A stretch of DNA of 64,000 nt from Achromobacter sp. MYb9. Its GTDB lineage: Bacteria > Pseudomonadota > Gammaproteobacteria > Burkholderiales > Burkholderiaceae_B. Where the stretch lies: assembly GCF_002975275.1 (NCBI RefSeq), contig NZ_PCOQ01000002.1:398697-462696 (forward strand). The letters are read 5' to 3'. Below, piece by piece: positions 28,110 to 36,726 of this stretch (its first letter is position 1; every line of letters starts with the position of its first letter). The notes beneath the pieces were generated by a model. It was given only the letters and a program-made list of their open reading frames with translations, was not told the DNA's origin and made no database searches. Position numbers and translations under genes: made by a program.

Positions 28110-29126
28110 ATGAACATTGCAAAAGGATTGGCGGGCGCGGCGCTCTTGATGGCGGCGGCGCAAGGCGCGCAGGCGGCAACACTGGACGTCGTGCGTCAGC
28201 GCGGCGCAGTGGCTTGCGGCACGACCACGGGCTTCGCAGGTTTTTCGGCGCCCGACGCGCAAGGCAAATGGCAGGGGCTGGACGTGGATCTGTGCCGCGC
28301 CATCGCCGCAGCGGTTTTCGGCGACGCCGACAAGATCAAGGTGGTGCCGTTGAATTCTCAGCAGCGCTTCACCGCGCTGCAATCCGGCGAAGTCGACGTG
28401 CTGACGCGCAACACCACCGTGACGCAGCAGCGCGATACCGCGCTGGGCATCATCCACGCTGGCATCAACTTCTACGACGGCCAGGGCTTCCTGGTGCCCA
28501 AGTCGCTGGGCGTGAAGAGCGCCAAAGAGATCAACGGCGCCACCATCTGCCTGCAGACCGGCACGTCCAACGAGAACACGCTGGCCGACTGGGCGCGCGC
28601 CAACAACGTGACCTACAAGCCGGTGGTGATCGAGACCTTCAACGAAGTGGTGAACGCGTTCGCCGCGGGCCGCTGCGACGTCTTTTCCACGGATGCCTCG
28701 GGCCTGGCCTCGATCCGTATCTCGAAGCTGCAAAATCCCGACGACTACATCGTGCTGCCCGAGATCATCTCGAAAGAGCCGCTGGGCCCCTTCGTGCGCC
28801 AGGGCGATGATGCCTGGCTCAATATCGTGCGCTGGTCGTTGTCGGCAATGATCGAAGCCGAGGAATACGGCGTGACGTCCAAGAACGTGGACGAACAGGC
28901 CAAGAGCACCAACCCCAACATCAAGCGCATCCTGGGCGTCACGCCCGGCGGCGGCGCCAATCTGGGGCTGAACGAAAAATGGGCCTACAACATCGTCAAG
29001 CAGGTGGGGAACTATGGCGAGAGTTTCGAGCGCAACGTCGGCCAGGGTAGCCCGCTGAAGATCAAGCGCGGCCTGAATGCACAGTGGACGCAAGGCGGCT
29101 TGATGTACGCGTTGCCGATCCGCTGA
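28110..29126 (+). CDS. Amino-acid ABC transporter substrate-binding protein (AapJ-like)
   Basis: Periplasmic binding protein family 3 member of 338 residues. A signal peptide (1-22, AQA/ATL) is followed by LDVVRQRGAVACGTTTGFAGFSAPD and GKWQGLDVDLCRAIAAAVFGD, diagnostic of the general L-amino-acid receptor AapJ/BztA, plus VLTRNTTVTQQRD and DVFSTDASGLASIR. The family's two ligand-binding Thr/Arg positions are intact by eye. No aapQMP permease or ATPase genes are adjacent, so the receptor is orphaned at this locus. It is downstream of an aminotransferase (179 bp). Confidence 0.92.
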   Translation: MNIAKGLAGAALLMAAAQGAQAATLDVVRQRGAVACGTTTGFAGFSAPDAQGKWQGLDVDLCRAIAAAVFGDADKIKVVPLNSQQRFTALQSGEVDVLTRNTTVTQQRDTALGIIHAGINFYDGQGFLVPKSLGVKSAKEINGATICLQTGTSNENTLADWARANNVTYKPVVIETFNEVVNAFAAGRCDVFSTDASGLASIRISKLQNPDDYIVLPEIISKEPLGPFVRQGDDAWLNIVRWSLSAMIEAEEYGVTSKNVDEQAKSTNPNIKRILGVTPGGGANLGLNEKWAYNIVKQVGNYGESFERNVGQGSPLKIKRGLNAQWTQGGLMYALPIR

Positions 29127-29138
29127 CCGGCTACCTCG

Positions 29139-29612
29139 TCATCCCCGCCGATACAGCTGCGCGATTTTCACAAAGGCGCTGCGCAATTCGCGCGTGCCTC
29201 CCTGGAGGATCACCGGCCGTCCCCGGTGGGTGAACACCACCAGCCGTTTCGAGAACAGCATGGGCACGAAGCGCGCGTAGCGCACGTCTTCCCAGGCGAC
29301 TTCGCGGCGGGTGAACCACGTCTGGCGCAGGCCGCGTTCATCGATGGTGGTGATCGACGTCTGCATGTGCCACGACACGAACAGCAGGCCCACGAAGCAC
29401 AGCACCACCACCACCGCCAGCACGGTATCGAACGGCTGCGCGGGCGCGCGGATGGCGGTCGTCACCACCTGCACGCCCAGCACCGCCAGGATCACCCATG
29501 CCAGGATGCGCACCCAGTCGGGCCATGCTTGGCCCGACAGTGGCAGCGGGCCGATGTCGCGCAGCAACGCTGCGCGATCTTCCATGGCGGGGGCGGTGTC
29601 AGGCGTGGTCAT
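29139..29612 (-). CDS. Membrane protein of unknown function, PH-domain-like tail
   Basis: 157 residues, family not recognised with certainty. Two adjacent transmembrane helices lie at about 35-55 (RILAWVILAVLGVQVVTTAI) and 64-81. A cytoplasmic beta-rich C-terminal part then follows (SITTIDERGLRQTWFTRREVAWEDVRYARFV, LVVFTHRGRPVILQGG), reminiscent of bacterial PH domains that follow a helical hairpin. The ATG overlaps the mvaB stop by 4 bp (ATGA), so it is translationally coupled to HMG-CoA lyase. The functional link is not obvious. Confidence 0.75.
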   Translation of the reverse strand: MTTPDTAPAMEDRAALLRDIGPLPLSGQAWPDWVRILAWVILAVLGVQVVTTAIRAPAQPFDTVLAVVVVLCFVGLLFVSWHMQTSITTIDERGLRQTWFTRREVAWEDVRYARFVPMLFSKRLVVFTHRGRPVILQGGTRELRSAFVKIAQLYRRG

Positions 29613-30517
29613 GCGGCCCGTTTGGCGGCGATCGCGTTGCCGGCCCGGCTGGAACCCTTGCGGTTCAGATGGGCTGACATCCATTGGCCGATGTCGACCA
29701 CGGCGTCAAAGTCCACGCCGGTGTCGATGTCCAGGCCGCGCAGCATGTAGAGCACGTCTTCGGTGGCGACGTTGCCGGTGGCGCCCTTGGCGTAGGGGCA
29801 GCCGCCCAGGCCGGCGACCGACGTGTGGAAGATGGAAATGCCGGTTTCCAACGCGGCCAGAATGTTGGCCAGCGCCTGGCCGTAGGTGTCATGGAAGTGG
29901 CCGGACACGCGGGCCGGGTCGACCACGCGCGTGACCGCCGTCATCACGTCGCGCACGCGCTGCGGCGTGCCCACGCCGATGGTGTCGGCCACGTCGATCT
30001 CGTCGACGTGCATCGCCAGGTAGCGCTGCGCCACGTCGACCACGGACGCCACGGGAACGTCGCCCTGGTAGGGGCAGCCCAACGCGCAACTGATGCTGCC
30101 GCGCACGCGGATGCCGGCTTCGCGCGCGGCTTGCACCACGGGTTCGAAGCGGGCGATGGACTCCGCGATGGAACAATTGATGTTCTTTTGCGAGAACGCT
30201 TCGCTGGCGGCGCCGAAGATCACGATTTCGTCCGCACCAGCGGCCAGCGCGCCTTCGAAGCCCTTCATGTTCGGGGTCAGCACTGAATAGATCGTGCCGG
30301 GCCGGCGTTCGATGCGTGCCATCACGTCGGCGCCGTCGGCCATCTGCGGCACCCACTTGGGCGATACGAACGAAGCGGCTTCCACATTGGGGAAGCCCGC
30401 GGCCGCCAGCCGGTTGACCAGTTCCACCTTGATGTCGGTGGGCACGAATTCCTTTTCATTCTGCAGACCGTCGCGAGGCGACACCTCGACGATCTTCACG
30501 CGGGAGGGCAAAGCCAT
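29609..30517 (-). CDS. mvaB: Hydroxymethylglutaryl-CoA lyase
   Basis: TIM-barrel lyase cleaving HMG-CoA to acetyl-CoA and acetoacetate, last step of leucine catabolism. The 302 residues start MALPSRVKIVEVSPRDGLQNE (catalytic R15, D16) with AGGAAGAG upstream. The metal-ligand motif GHFHDTYGQALAN and the active-site loop GGCPYAKGATGN with C240 are intact. No other leucine-degradation genes (liu) are nearby. It could also act on related 3-hydroxy-3-methyl acyl-CoAs. Confidence 0.93.
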   Translation of the reverse strand: MALPSRVKIVEVSPRDGLQNEKEFVPTDIKVELVNRLAAAGFPNVEAASFVSPKWVPQMADGADVMARIERRPGTIYSVLTPNMKGFEGALAAGADEIVIFGAASEAFSQKNINCSIAESIARFEPVVQAAREAGIRVRGSISCALGCPYQGDVPVASVVDVAQRYLAMHVDEIDVADTIGVGTPQRVRDVMTAVTRVVDPARVSGHFHDTYGQALANILAALETGISIFHTSVAGLGGCPYAKGATGNVATEDVLYMLRGLDIDTGVDFDAVVDIGQWMSAHLNRKGSSRAGNAIAAKRAA

Positions 30518-30627
30518 GTCTCTTCCTGGTTCGGTATTGGGTGACGCGGCGCGCAAGGCTGCGGCGCTTGCGTCAATATTAGCGCCATCGCGCGGCAGTT
30601 CGCTTACGCCGCGCGGGGAATGCGGCC

Positions 30628-31740
30628 CTACTTCAGCCGTTGGTAGCGGCCATCGTCCAGACGGGCGACGCGGCCCTGTAATTCCAGTTCGACCAGTTGT
30701 GCTTGCAGGTCGCCGGTATTCAGTGTCAGACGCGTTTGCAGGGTGTCCAGGTGCAGCGGGTCGAAGCCAAGCGCTTCCAGCACGGGATGGTCGGGCAGCG
30801 GGGCTTCGGGCCGGGGCGCGGCGCGCACGGCGGGGGTGGGGCCGGCGCCCAGTTCATCGGTGATGTCGGCCGCGGTTTCCACCAGCTTGGCGCCTTGGCG
30901 GATCAGCGCATGGCAGCCGCGCGACAAGGGGGAATGGATAGAGCCAGGGATGGCGAAGACCTCGCGTCCGCTTTCACCGGCCAGCCGCGCCGTGATGAGC
31001 GAGCCGCTTTGCTTGGCCGCTTCCACTACCAGCACGCCGCGCGCCAGCCCGGCCACAATGCGGTTGCGTTTGGGAAAGTGCGGCGGCAAGGCCCCGGTGC
31101 CCAGTGGAAACTCGGAAACCAGCGCGCCATGCGCGGCGATGCGGTGCGCCAGGTCGCGATGGCGGGCGGGGTAGATGCGGTCGATGCCGGTACCCATGAC
31201 GGCTACCGTGCCCGCGCCCTCCGGACCGGCGTCCAGCGCGCCTTCATGCGCCGCCGCATCGATGCCCAGGGCCAGTCCGCTGACGACGCGCCAGCCGTGC
31301 GCGGCCAGGTGGCGGGCGAAGGCGCGGGCGTTTTCCTGGCCGCCGGGCGTGGCGTTGCGGGCGCCCACGACGGCCAGCGACGGGCCTTGCAGATAGGCCG
31401 GGTCGCCGGCGACATAAAGCAGGATGGGCGGATCCGCGATGGTCAGCAGGCTTTGCGGATAGGTGGGGTCGGCCAGCGTCAGGATGTGCCGGCCGGGGAC
31501 GCTGACCCATTCCAGCGCGTTGTCTACCTGCGCCGCCATGTCTTCGGGCATGGGCGCGGCCAATTGGCGCGCCAACGCCTCGGGAACATGGCGCACCAGC
31601 GCCGTGGCCCGTTGCGCGTAAATCTGTTCGGGCAGGCCCAGGGCGCCCAGCAGCATGCAGGCGGTGGCGGACCCGATATTGGGTTCCAGGGACAGCCGCA
31701 GCCAGGCGGCTAGTTCGGCGGAAGAATGCGTGAGCGGCAT
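30628..31740 (-). CDS. dprA: DNA-processing protein DprA
   Basis: Loads RecA on incoming single-stranded DNA during transformation. The 370-residue protein has an N-terminal SAM-like region, the central Rossmann DprA domain (LAVVGARNATPGGQENARAFARHLA, VVSGLALGIDAAAHEGAL, GTVAVMGTGIDRIYP, FPLGTGALPPHFPKRNRIVAGLA) and a C-terminal winged-helix DprA_WH (VLEALGFDPLHLDTLQTRL to GRVARLDDGRYQRL). The start is taken at MPLTHSSAELAAWLRL; the 34 upstream codons are not family-like. It is divergent from def, the common smf-def-fmt neighbourhood. Confidence 0.94.
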   Translation of the reverse strand: MPLTHSSAELAAWLRLSLEPNIGSATACMLLGALGLPEQIYAQRATALVRHVPEALARQLAAPMPEDMAAQVDNALEWVSVPGRHILTLADPTYPQSLLTIADPPILLYVAGDPAYLQGPSLAVVGARNATPGGQENARAFARHLAAHGWRVVSGLALGIDAAAHEGALDAGPEGAGTVAVMGTGIDRIYPARHRDLAHRIAAHGALVSEFPLGTGALPPHFPKRNRIVAGLARGVLVVEAAKQSGSLITARLAGESGREVFAIPGSIHSPLSRGCHALIRQGAKLVETAADITDELGAGPTPAVRAAPRPEAPLPDHPVLEALGFDPLHLDTLQTRLTLNTGDLQAQLVELELQGRVARLDDGRYQRLK

Positions 31741-31900
31741 GGGGCAAGCGAGTAAGGCGTCGAAGGGTGCATGAGTGTCGCATGCGGGGCAGGACGGGCC
31801 CTGCGGGAGCGGGACGGAACTGTCGCGGCGGCCCCGCCGCACGGGCCTGAATAAACCGGGGACGCAGCAATGCCCGCAATGCTCGACTTAGCCGAAAACT

Positions 31901-31921
31901 ATTAGAAATCAAGACTCTAAT
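31901..31921. promoter_or_regulatory. Inverted repeat in the dprA-def divergent region
   Basis: ATTAGA (31901-31906) and TCTAAT (31916-31921) pair across 9 nt in an AT-rich stretch that probably contains the def promoter. The 228-bp gap 31740-31968 otherwise shows no gene. Confidence 0.35.
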
Positions 31922-31967
31922 GAATTAAACTCTTAGGTAAGCATCAATCACTGGCGATACCCCTTCA

Positions 31968-32480
31968 ATGGCTTTACTTCCTATCCTTCGCTACCCGGAC
32001 CCGCGCTTGCACAAAAAGGCCAAGCCGGTAGCCGAAGTCGACGACCGCATCCGTCAACTGGTGCGCGACATGGCCGAAACCATGTATGACGCGCCCGGCG
32101 TCGGCCTGGCCGCGACCCAGGTCGATGTGCACGAGCGCGTCGTCGTGATCGACGTGTCCGAGGACAGCAATGACCTGCTGACCCTGATCAACCCCGAGAT
32201 CACCTGGCGCAGCGACGACTACAAGATCTACGAAGAGGGCTGTCTGTCCGTGCCCGGCGTTTACGACGAGGTCGAACGCGCGTCGCGTATCCGCTGCAAG
32301 GCGCTGGACATCGACGGCAAGCCGTTCGAGTTCGAAGCCGACGGCCTGCTGGCCGTGTGCGTGCAGCACGAGCTCGACCACCTGGAAGGCAAGGTCTTCG
32401 TCGAATACCTGTCCAACCTGAAGCAGAACCGCATCAAGACCAAGCTGAAGAAAGCCGAGCGCGAAGCGCTGCGCGACTGA
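31968..32480 (+). CDS. def: Peptide deformylase
   Basis: Removes the formyl group from nascent chains. The 170-residue metalloenzyme has motif 1 GVGLAATQ (44-51), motif 2 EGCLS with metal ligand C92, and motif 3 HELDH with ligands H134 and H138 and the catalytic E135. It is followed 43 bp later by fmt, the enzyme adding the formyl group, the classic pair. Confidence 0.97.
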   Translation: MALLPILRYPDPRLHKKAKPVAEVDDRIRQLVRDMAETMYDAPGVGLAATQVDVHERVVVIDVSEDSNDLLTLINPEITWRSDDYKIYEEGCLSVPGVYDEVERASRIRCKALDIDGKPFEFEADGLLAVCVQHELDHLEGKVFVEYLSNLKQNRIKTKLKKAEREALRD

Positions 32481-32523
32481 CGAGAAGCCCCCTCCCCAAC
32501 CCGCTTGCCTTGTTCTTCATCCC

Positions 32524-33465
32524 ATGCGCCTAGTCTTTGCCGGCACGCCGGAGTTCGCCCGTATCGCCTTCGACGCCTTGCGGGCCGCAGGTCACGACAT
32601 TGCCCTCGTCATGACGCAGCCCGACCGCCCGGCCGGACGGGGGCTGAAGCTTTCGCCCAGCCCGGTCAAACAGGCCGCGCTGGATGCGGGCATCCCCGTC
32701 GCTCAACCGCGCAGCCTGCGCCTGGACGGCCGCTATCCCGACGAAGCCGCCGAGGCCCGTGCGCTGCTGGAACAGGTGGCGCCCGATGTGATGGTGGTGG
32801 CGGCCTACGGCCTGATCCTGCCGCAATGGGTGCTGGATCTGCCGCGCCTGGGTTGCCTGAACATCCACGCCAGCCTGCTGCCGCGCTGGCGTGGCGCGGC
32901 GCCCATCCAGCGCGCCATCGAAGCCGGCGATTCGCAGACGGGCGTGACGATCATGCAGATGGATCAGGGCCTGGATACCGGTGACATGCTGCTGGAGCGC
33001 GTGGTGCCCATCCTGGGCGATACCAATGCGGCGCAATTGCACGACGCATTGGCCCTGGCGGGCGGCGAGGCCATCGTTGAAGCACTGGCCGCATTGGCCC
33101 AAGGCGGCCTGACCCCGATCAAACAGCCCGAAGCCGGCGTGATCTACGCAGCCAAGCTGGACAAGGCGGAAGCGGCATTGGATTGCACCCAGTCGGCTGA
33201 ATTGCTGGAACGCCGCGTGCGTGCCTTCAACCCGGTGCCCGGCGCCAGCATTCGCCTGCCCGGCTTGTCCGACCCCGTGAAGGTCTGGCGCGCGCAGGCG
33301 CTGGCGTCGTCGACGTCGGGGGAGCCCGGCAGCGTGTTGCGCGCCGATGCCTCGGGAATCGATATCGCGACGGGCAATGGCGTGCTGCGCCTGCTTGAAT
33401 TGCAGAAAGCCGGCGGCAAGCGCCAGCCGGTAGACGTCTTCGTGCGCGGCTGGCAGCCGGCCTGA
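32524..33465 (+). CDS. fmt: Methionyl-tRNA formyltransferase
   Basis: Formylates initiator Met-tRNA using 10-formyl-THF. The 313 residues include the Rossmann catalytic domain with N113, H115 ([18 protein letters not shown]) and D151 (equivalent to E. coli N106/H108/D144) and the C-terminal OB-like tRNA-binding domain ([15 protein letters not shown]). Second gene of def-fmt. Its stop is 4 bp from the convergent CYTH gene. Confidence 0.97.
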   Translation: MRLVFAGTPEFARIAFDALRAAGHDIALVMTQPDRPAGRGLKLSPSPVKQAALDAGIPVAQPRSLRLDGRYPDEAAEARALLEQVAPDVMVVAAYGLILPQWVLDLPRLGCLNIHASLLPRWRGAAPIQRAIEAGDSQTGVTIMQMDQGLDTGDMLLERVVPILGDTNAAQLHDALALAGGEAIVEALAALAQGGLTPIKQPEAGVIYAAKLDKAEAALDCTQSAELLERRVRAFNPVPGASIRLPGLSDPVKVWRAQALASSTSGEPGSVLRADASGIDIATGNGVLRLLELQKAGGKRQPVDVFVRGWQPA

Positions 33466-33469
33466 ACGT

Positions 33470-33988
33470 TCAAGTCCGGCGGTCGGCCAGCAAGTCCAGG
33501 TAGGCGCCCGACAGCAGCTGCGTGGGCGCCACGCCCAGGCTCTGCATCAAGGTCCGGGCTTCTTCCATGCCGGCTTCGGCGCTTTCGCCGTCGCGCAGCA
33601 CCACTTCCAATTCCAGGAATTCCCCCAGGCCCTCCACGTTGTCCAGGTGGATGCGGGTGCGTCCGGCCATGAACACCGTCCGCTGCTTTTTCACGCGGCC
33701 GATCGCGCCGTAGGCCCGCGTAAGCGCGTCGCGCAAGGTGCTGGGCGAATTGGTCGGCGAGATGACGTAGAAGCTCTCTTTGGGCCCGGTATCGTCGGCG
33801 CGCTGATAGAAGATCAGTTCACCCGTGCCATCGGCGAACGCGCGCAGCTTCAGCCGGCCGTGGGTGCAGGTGAAGAAGGTGTCGTCCTGGGCAATGAAAA
33901 CCGGTTCTTGCCCGGACAGCGCGGCGGCCAGGGGCTCGATGGCCGCCAGGCTGTCGACCTGCGCCTTGATTTCCACGTTGCGTGCCAT
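33470..33988 (-). CDS. CYTH-domain protein (class IV adenylate cyclase-like)
   Basis: 172-residue single CYTH tunnel domain. The N-terminal signature MARNVEIKAQ is the EIK-type variant of the ExExK metal-binding motif, followed by alternating basic/acidic strands (GRLKLRAF, GELIFYQRAD, KKQRTVFMAGRTRIHLD, LGEFLELEVVL). CYTH enzymes act on triphosphates (cAMP synthesis, thiamine triphosphate, inorganic triphosphate). The YjbK/CyaB-like length suggests CyaB, but activity cannot be assigned. Last gene of the probable LOG-unknown-HAD-PPOX-CYTH minus-strand operon. Confidence 0.85.
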   Translation of the reverse strand: MARNVEIKAQVDSLAAIEPLAAALSGQEPVFIAQDDTFFTCTHGRLKLRAFADGTGELIFYQRADDTGPKESFYVISPTNSPSTLRDALTRAYGAIGRVKKQRTVFMAGRTRIHLDNVEGLGEFLELEVVLRDGESAEAGMEEARTLMQSLGVAPTQLLSGAYLDLLADRRT

Positions 33989-34010
33989 GCGGAGCGTCCT
34001 TCTTCCAGCG

Positions 34011-34637
34011 TCAATACAGGGTGCCGGCCACGCGCCCGGGCAGGTCGCGATCGTAGGTGGCGCCGTCGAAAGTGCCGGCGGTCAGGTCCGACAGGATGCG
34101 GCCGACGCTGGGCAGGGCGCTGCGCGGCACCTGCGTCGCCGGATCCCACAGGCGCGAGCGCAACAGGGCGCGCGAGCACTGGAAGTACACCGTCTGCACG
34201 TCCACGATCAGCACGGAGCGCGGCAGCTTGCCGTCGATCTCGAAGCGCGTCAGCAGCGCGGGTTCCACGCTGATGCGCGCCGTGCCATTCACGCGCAGGG
34301 TCTCGCCCACGCCAGGCACCAGGAACAGCAACGCCACGCGGGGATCGGTCAGGATGTTCAACAGGCTGTCGACGCGGTTGTTGCCGCGGCGGTCGGGCAG
34401 CAGCAGCGTCTTTTCATCTTCGACCACCACGAAGCCCGCCGGGTCGCCGCGCGGCGAAGCGTCCAGCCGGCCGGGGCCGGACGTGGCCAGCACCGCGAAC
34501 GGCGCGGCTTCGATGAAGGCCTGATAGTGCGGATGCACGTGATCCACTTCCTTCTTCAGCGAGGCTTCTCCGGGCGAGCCATACAGCGCCTGCAAGGCGG
34601 CGGCGTCGGTGATGAGATGAGCGGGATCGGTGTGCAT
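34011..34637 (-). CDS. PPOX-class FMN flavoprotein (MSMEG_1061-like)
   Basis: 208-residue pyridoxamine-phosphate-oxidase-fold protein. The split-barrel segment PFAVLATSGPGRLDASPRGDPAGFVVVEDEKTL and the FMN-site LLPDRRGNNRVDSLLNILTDPRVALLFLVPG with GETLRVNGTARIS are typical of this group, which also has a C-terminal extension with VYFQCSRALLRSRLWDP. Not PdxH: the substrate-binding C-terminal motif is lacking. Substrate is unknown. It lies 14 bp from the HAD gene upstream and 22 bp from the CYTH gene downstream. Confidence 0.85.
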   Translation of the reverse strand: MHTDPAHLITDAAALQALYGSPGEASLKKEVDHVHPHYQAFIEAAPFAVLATSGPGRLDASPRGDPAGFVVVEDEKTLLLPDRRGNNRVDSLLNILTDPRVALLFLVPGVGETLRVNGTARISVEPALLTRFEIDGKLPRSVLIVDVQTVYFQCSRALLRSRLWDPATQVPRSALPSVGRILSDLTAGTFDGATYDRDLPGRVAGTLY

Positions 34638-34651
34638 GGCGGGGTCCAGGT

Positions 34652-35278
34652 TCAGGCCAGGATGGCGGGCAGGTCGTCGACGGTCAGGAAAATCTCGTTG
34701 GGGCCGCGTTCGCGGAGCGCGTCCACATGGTTATAACCCCAGGCGACGGAACCAACGTGCACGCCCGCCTTGCGGGCGGCGTCGATGTCGCGCATTTCGT
34801 CGCCCACCAGCAGGAAGCGGGCGGGGGCGATTTCGTGGCGGCGCATCAGGCGGTCGATCTTGGCAGCCTTGCCGAACAGGTCGGTGCCGCATTCGTAGTC
34901 GTCGAACAGCGCGGTGGCATCCGGGCCCAGCACGCGCTGCACGTTCTCGATGGAATTCGAGCTGATCACGGCCAACCGCAATCCACCGGCCTTCAGGCGC
35001 GCGAGCACCTCGGGAATGCCGTCGAACAGGTGCACGCTGGGATCGATGTCCTGCATCAGGGTGCGCACGTGCGACATGATCGCCGGCAGCTTCCACAGCG
35101 GTATCCCCAGATACTTCAGGATGTCGGCGGCTTCGCGGTGGCGCAGGTTTTCGCGCTCCGACAGGTCGATCTTGCGGAAGCCGTATTTATCGGCCACGGT
35201 GTTCAGGATGGAATTGAACCAGGGCATGGTGTCCGCCAGGGTTCCGTCAAAATCAAAAGCGGCGATGTCGTATTTCAA
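34652..35278 (-). CDS. HAD-IA hydrolase (phosphoglycolate phosphatase-like), TTG start
   Basis: 208-residue HAD phosphatase. Motif I FDFDGTLADT at about residues 8-17 contains the nucleophile Asp; a helical cap follows (LRHREAADILKYLGIPLWKLP), motif II VISSNS, motif III lysine in FGKAAKI and motif IV VGDEMRDIDAARKAG. The frame upstream has no ATG at a sensible place: the only start fitting the family N-terminus is TTG (35276-35278 complement), preceded by GGATCC. Upstream codons in the same frame overlap the previous gene and do not look protein-like. Substrate unknown; the Gph-like cap suggests a small phosphometabolite. Confidence 0.87.
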   Translation of the reverse strand: MKYDIAAFDFDGTLADTMPWFNSILNTVADKYGFRKIDLSERENLRHREAADILKYLGIPLWKLPAIMSHVRTLMQDIDPSVHLFDGIPEVLARLKAGGLRLAVISSNSIENVQRVLGPDATALFDDYECGTDLFGKAAKIDRLMRRHEIAPARFLLVGDEMRDIDAARKAGVHVGSVAWGYNHVDALRERGPNEIFLTVDDLPAILA

Positions 35279-35307
35279 GTGGGATCCAGTAGACGGCGCA
35301 GGCGTGG

Positions 35308-35874
35308 CTACAAGCCGTTGGGGTGAAGCAGATAGTGGACAACCGGCGCCAGGGCTTCCAGCGGCGGCGCGCTGGCCACGACGCGGGCGGCGTTCGTCCA
35401 GGGGTAATCCAGCGCCAGCAGCCAGCCGAAGACGGCGGCCGTGTCGCCCGGCGGCAGCGTCACCATGGTTTCGATCGTGATGGTGAGGTCCGTGGCGCGG
35501 TATGGGGAGGCCTGGAATTTCCAGTCGTACCGGCCGCAGCCCACGCGCACGTTGCCGGTGGCCTTCTCGGTCATGGCCACGATCCAGTCGCATTGGTAGT
35601 CGGGCAGACAGGCGTCCGGTGCCGGCCGCGACAGGTAGAACGTGTAGACGTTGTCGTAGGTCTGGCCGAACTTGCGCACCAGCGTGTCGGCGATTGCCGC
35701 CAGCCCATGCGATTCGGGGGGGAAGGCGATGGCTTGCGTGCGCAGCGCCATTTTCAGCACGGCGTTGTCTGCGAATGCCCGCGACATGTAGTGCGGGCGA
35801 TTCTCGTCCTTGGCGTGAAAATAGTCGCGCAGGACGGACTCGGTGCTGGAAGGGGACAACGAATCGGGCATCAT
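35308..35874 (-). CDS. Conserved-looking protein of unknown function
   Basis: 188 residues from MMPDSLSPSSTESVLRDYFHAKDENRPH, not recognised. The N-terminal third resembles an NTF2/SnoaL-type polyketide-cyclase fold (DYFHAKDENRPHYMSRAFADNAVLKM), with a nuclear-transport-like strand pattern up to about residue 130 (YRATDLTITIETMVTLPPGD). The C-terminus is hydrophobic (VFGWLLALDYPW). No signal peptide. It sits between the LOG and HAD genes with short gaps (35 and 29 bp), indicating co-transcription. The start may be either of two adjacent ATGs. Confidence 0.7.
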   Translation of the reverse strand: MMPDSLSPSSTESVLRDYFHAKDENRPHYMSRAFADNAVLKMALRTQAIAFPPESHGLAAIADTLVRKFGQTYDNVYTFYLSRPAPDACLPDYQCDWIVAMTEKATGNVRVGCGRYDWKFQASPYRATDLTITIETMVTLPPGDTAAVFGWLLALDYPWTNAARVVASAPPLEALAPVVHYLLHPNGL

Positions 35875-35909
35875 TGCGTAAGCTTCCGTTGGGTCATGGG
35901 AGGGCGGCT

Positions 35910-36497
35910 TCAGGCCTTGATGGGATCGAACCACTTCGAGACATTGGGTGCCTCGTAGATGGCATAGCGGTCCAGCAAAACGGCGGGGTCTTCTTCCACC
36001 ACCAGCATGTCTCGATGCTGGGGGCGGATGAACGCTTCATCGACGGCATGGTCCACGAACTGCACCAGCGCGTCGTAGTATCCCGCGATGTTCAGCAGGC
36101 CGCAGGGCTTCTGGTGCATGTTCAACTGCGCCCAGGTCCAGACTTCGAAGAACTCTTCCAGCGTGCCGGCGCCGCCGGGCAGCGCGATGAATCCGTCGGC
36201 CTTTTCAATCATCATGGCCTTGCGCTCGTGCATATTCTGCACCAGATGCAGTTCGGTCAGGCCGCGGTGCGCTTGTTCCTTCTTTTGCAGCAGCTCGGGT
36301 ATGACCCCGATCACGCGGCCGCCGCCCGCCAGCACTTCATTGGCCACGACGCCCATGATGCCGACCACCGATCCGCCGTACACCAGGCCCAGGTCCCGCT
36401 TGACCAGTTCGCGCGCCAGCACGCGGGCCTGTTCGATGTAGTCCGGGCGGGAGCCCGGATTCGAGCCGCAATACACGCAAATGTTCTTCAGAGTCAT
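35910..36497 (-). CDS. LOG-family nucleoside 5'-monophosphate phosphoribohydrolase
   Basis: 195-residue Rossmann enzyme of the TIGR00730/LOG family. It has ICVYCGSNPGSRPDYIEQA at the N-terminus, VYGGSVVGIMGVVAN, and the catalytic/nucleotide motif ALPGGAGTLEEFFEVWTWAQL (PGGxGTxxE). Members release the base from cytokinin riboside monophosphates or purine NMPs; in bacteria, a nucleotide salvage or damage-disposal role is usual. First gene of the minus-strand cluster. Confidence 0.92.
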   Translation of the reverse strand: MTLKNICVYCGSNPGSRPDYIEQARVLARELVKRDLGLVYGGSVVGIMGVVANEVLAGGGRVIGVIPELLQKKEQAHRGLTELHLVQNMHERKAMMIEKADGFIALPGGAGTLEEFFEVWTWAQLNMHQKPCGLLNIAGYYDALVQFVDHAVDEAFIRPQHRDMLVVEEDPAVLLDRYAIYEAPNVSKWFDPIKA

Positions 36498-36726
36498 AAA
36501 AAGTCGGAGATGGCCGTCCCGTTACAGATTGCGTCACGGGCTTTTCGGGAAGCCGATAGTTTACGCAAGGTTTGGCCAGGGGTTTTATTGCCCGGGGGCG
36601 CGGCCAAGCCCGGCGCAACGCAATGTTTGGACACAGCACGATCCGCCATGACCGGTAGACTGGGTTGTTCGGCACGACTGGAAATCCAGCGTCGTAGTGC
36701 TTTCACTAACCCGAGGAGCTAACGAT

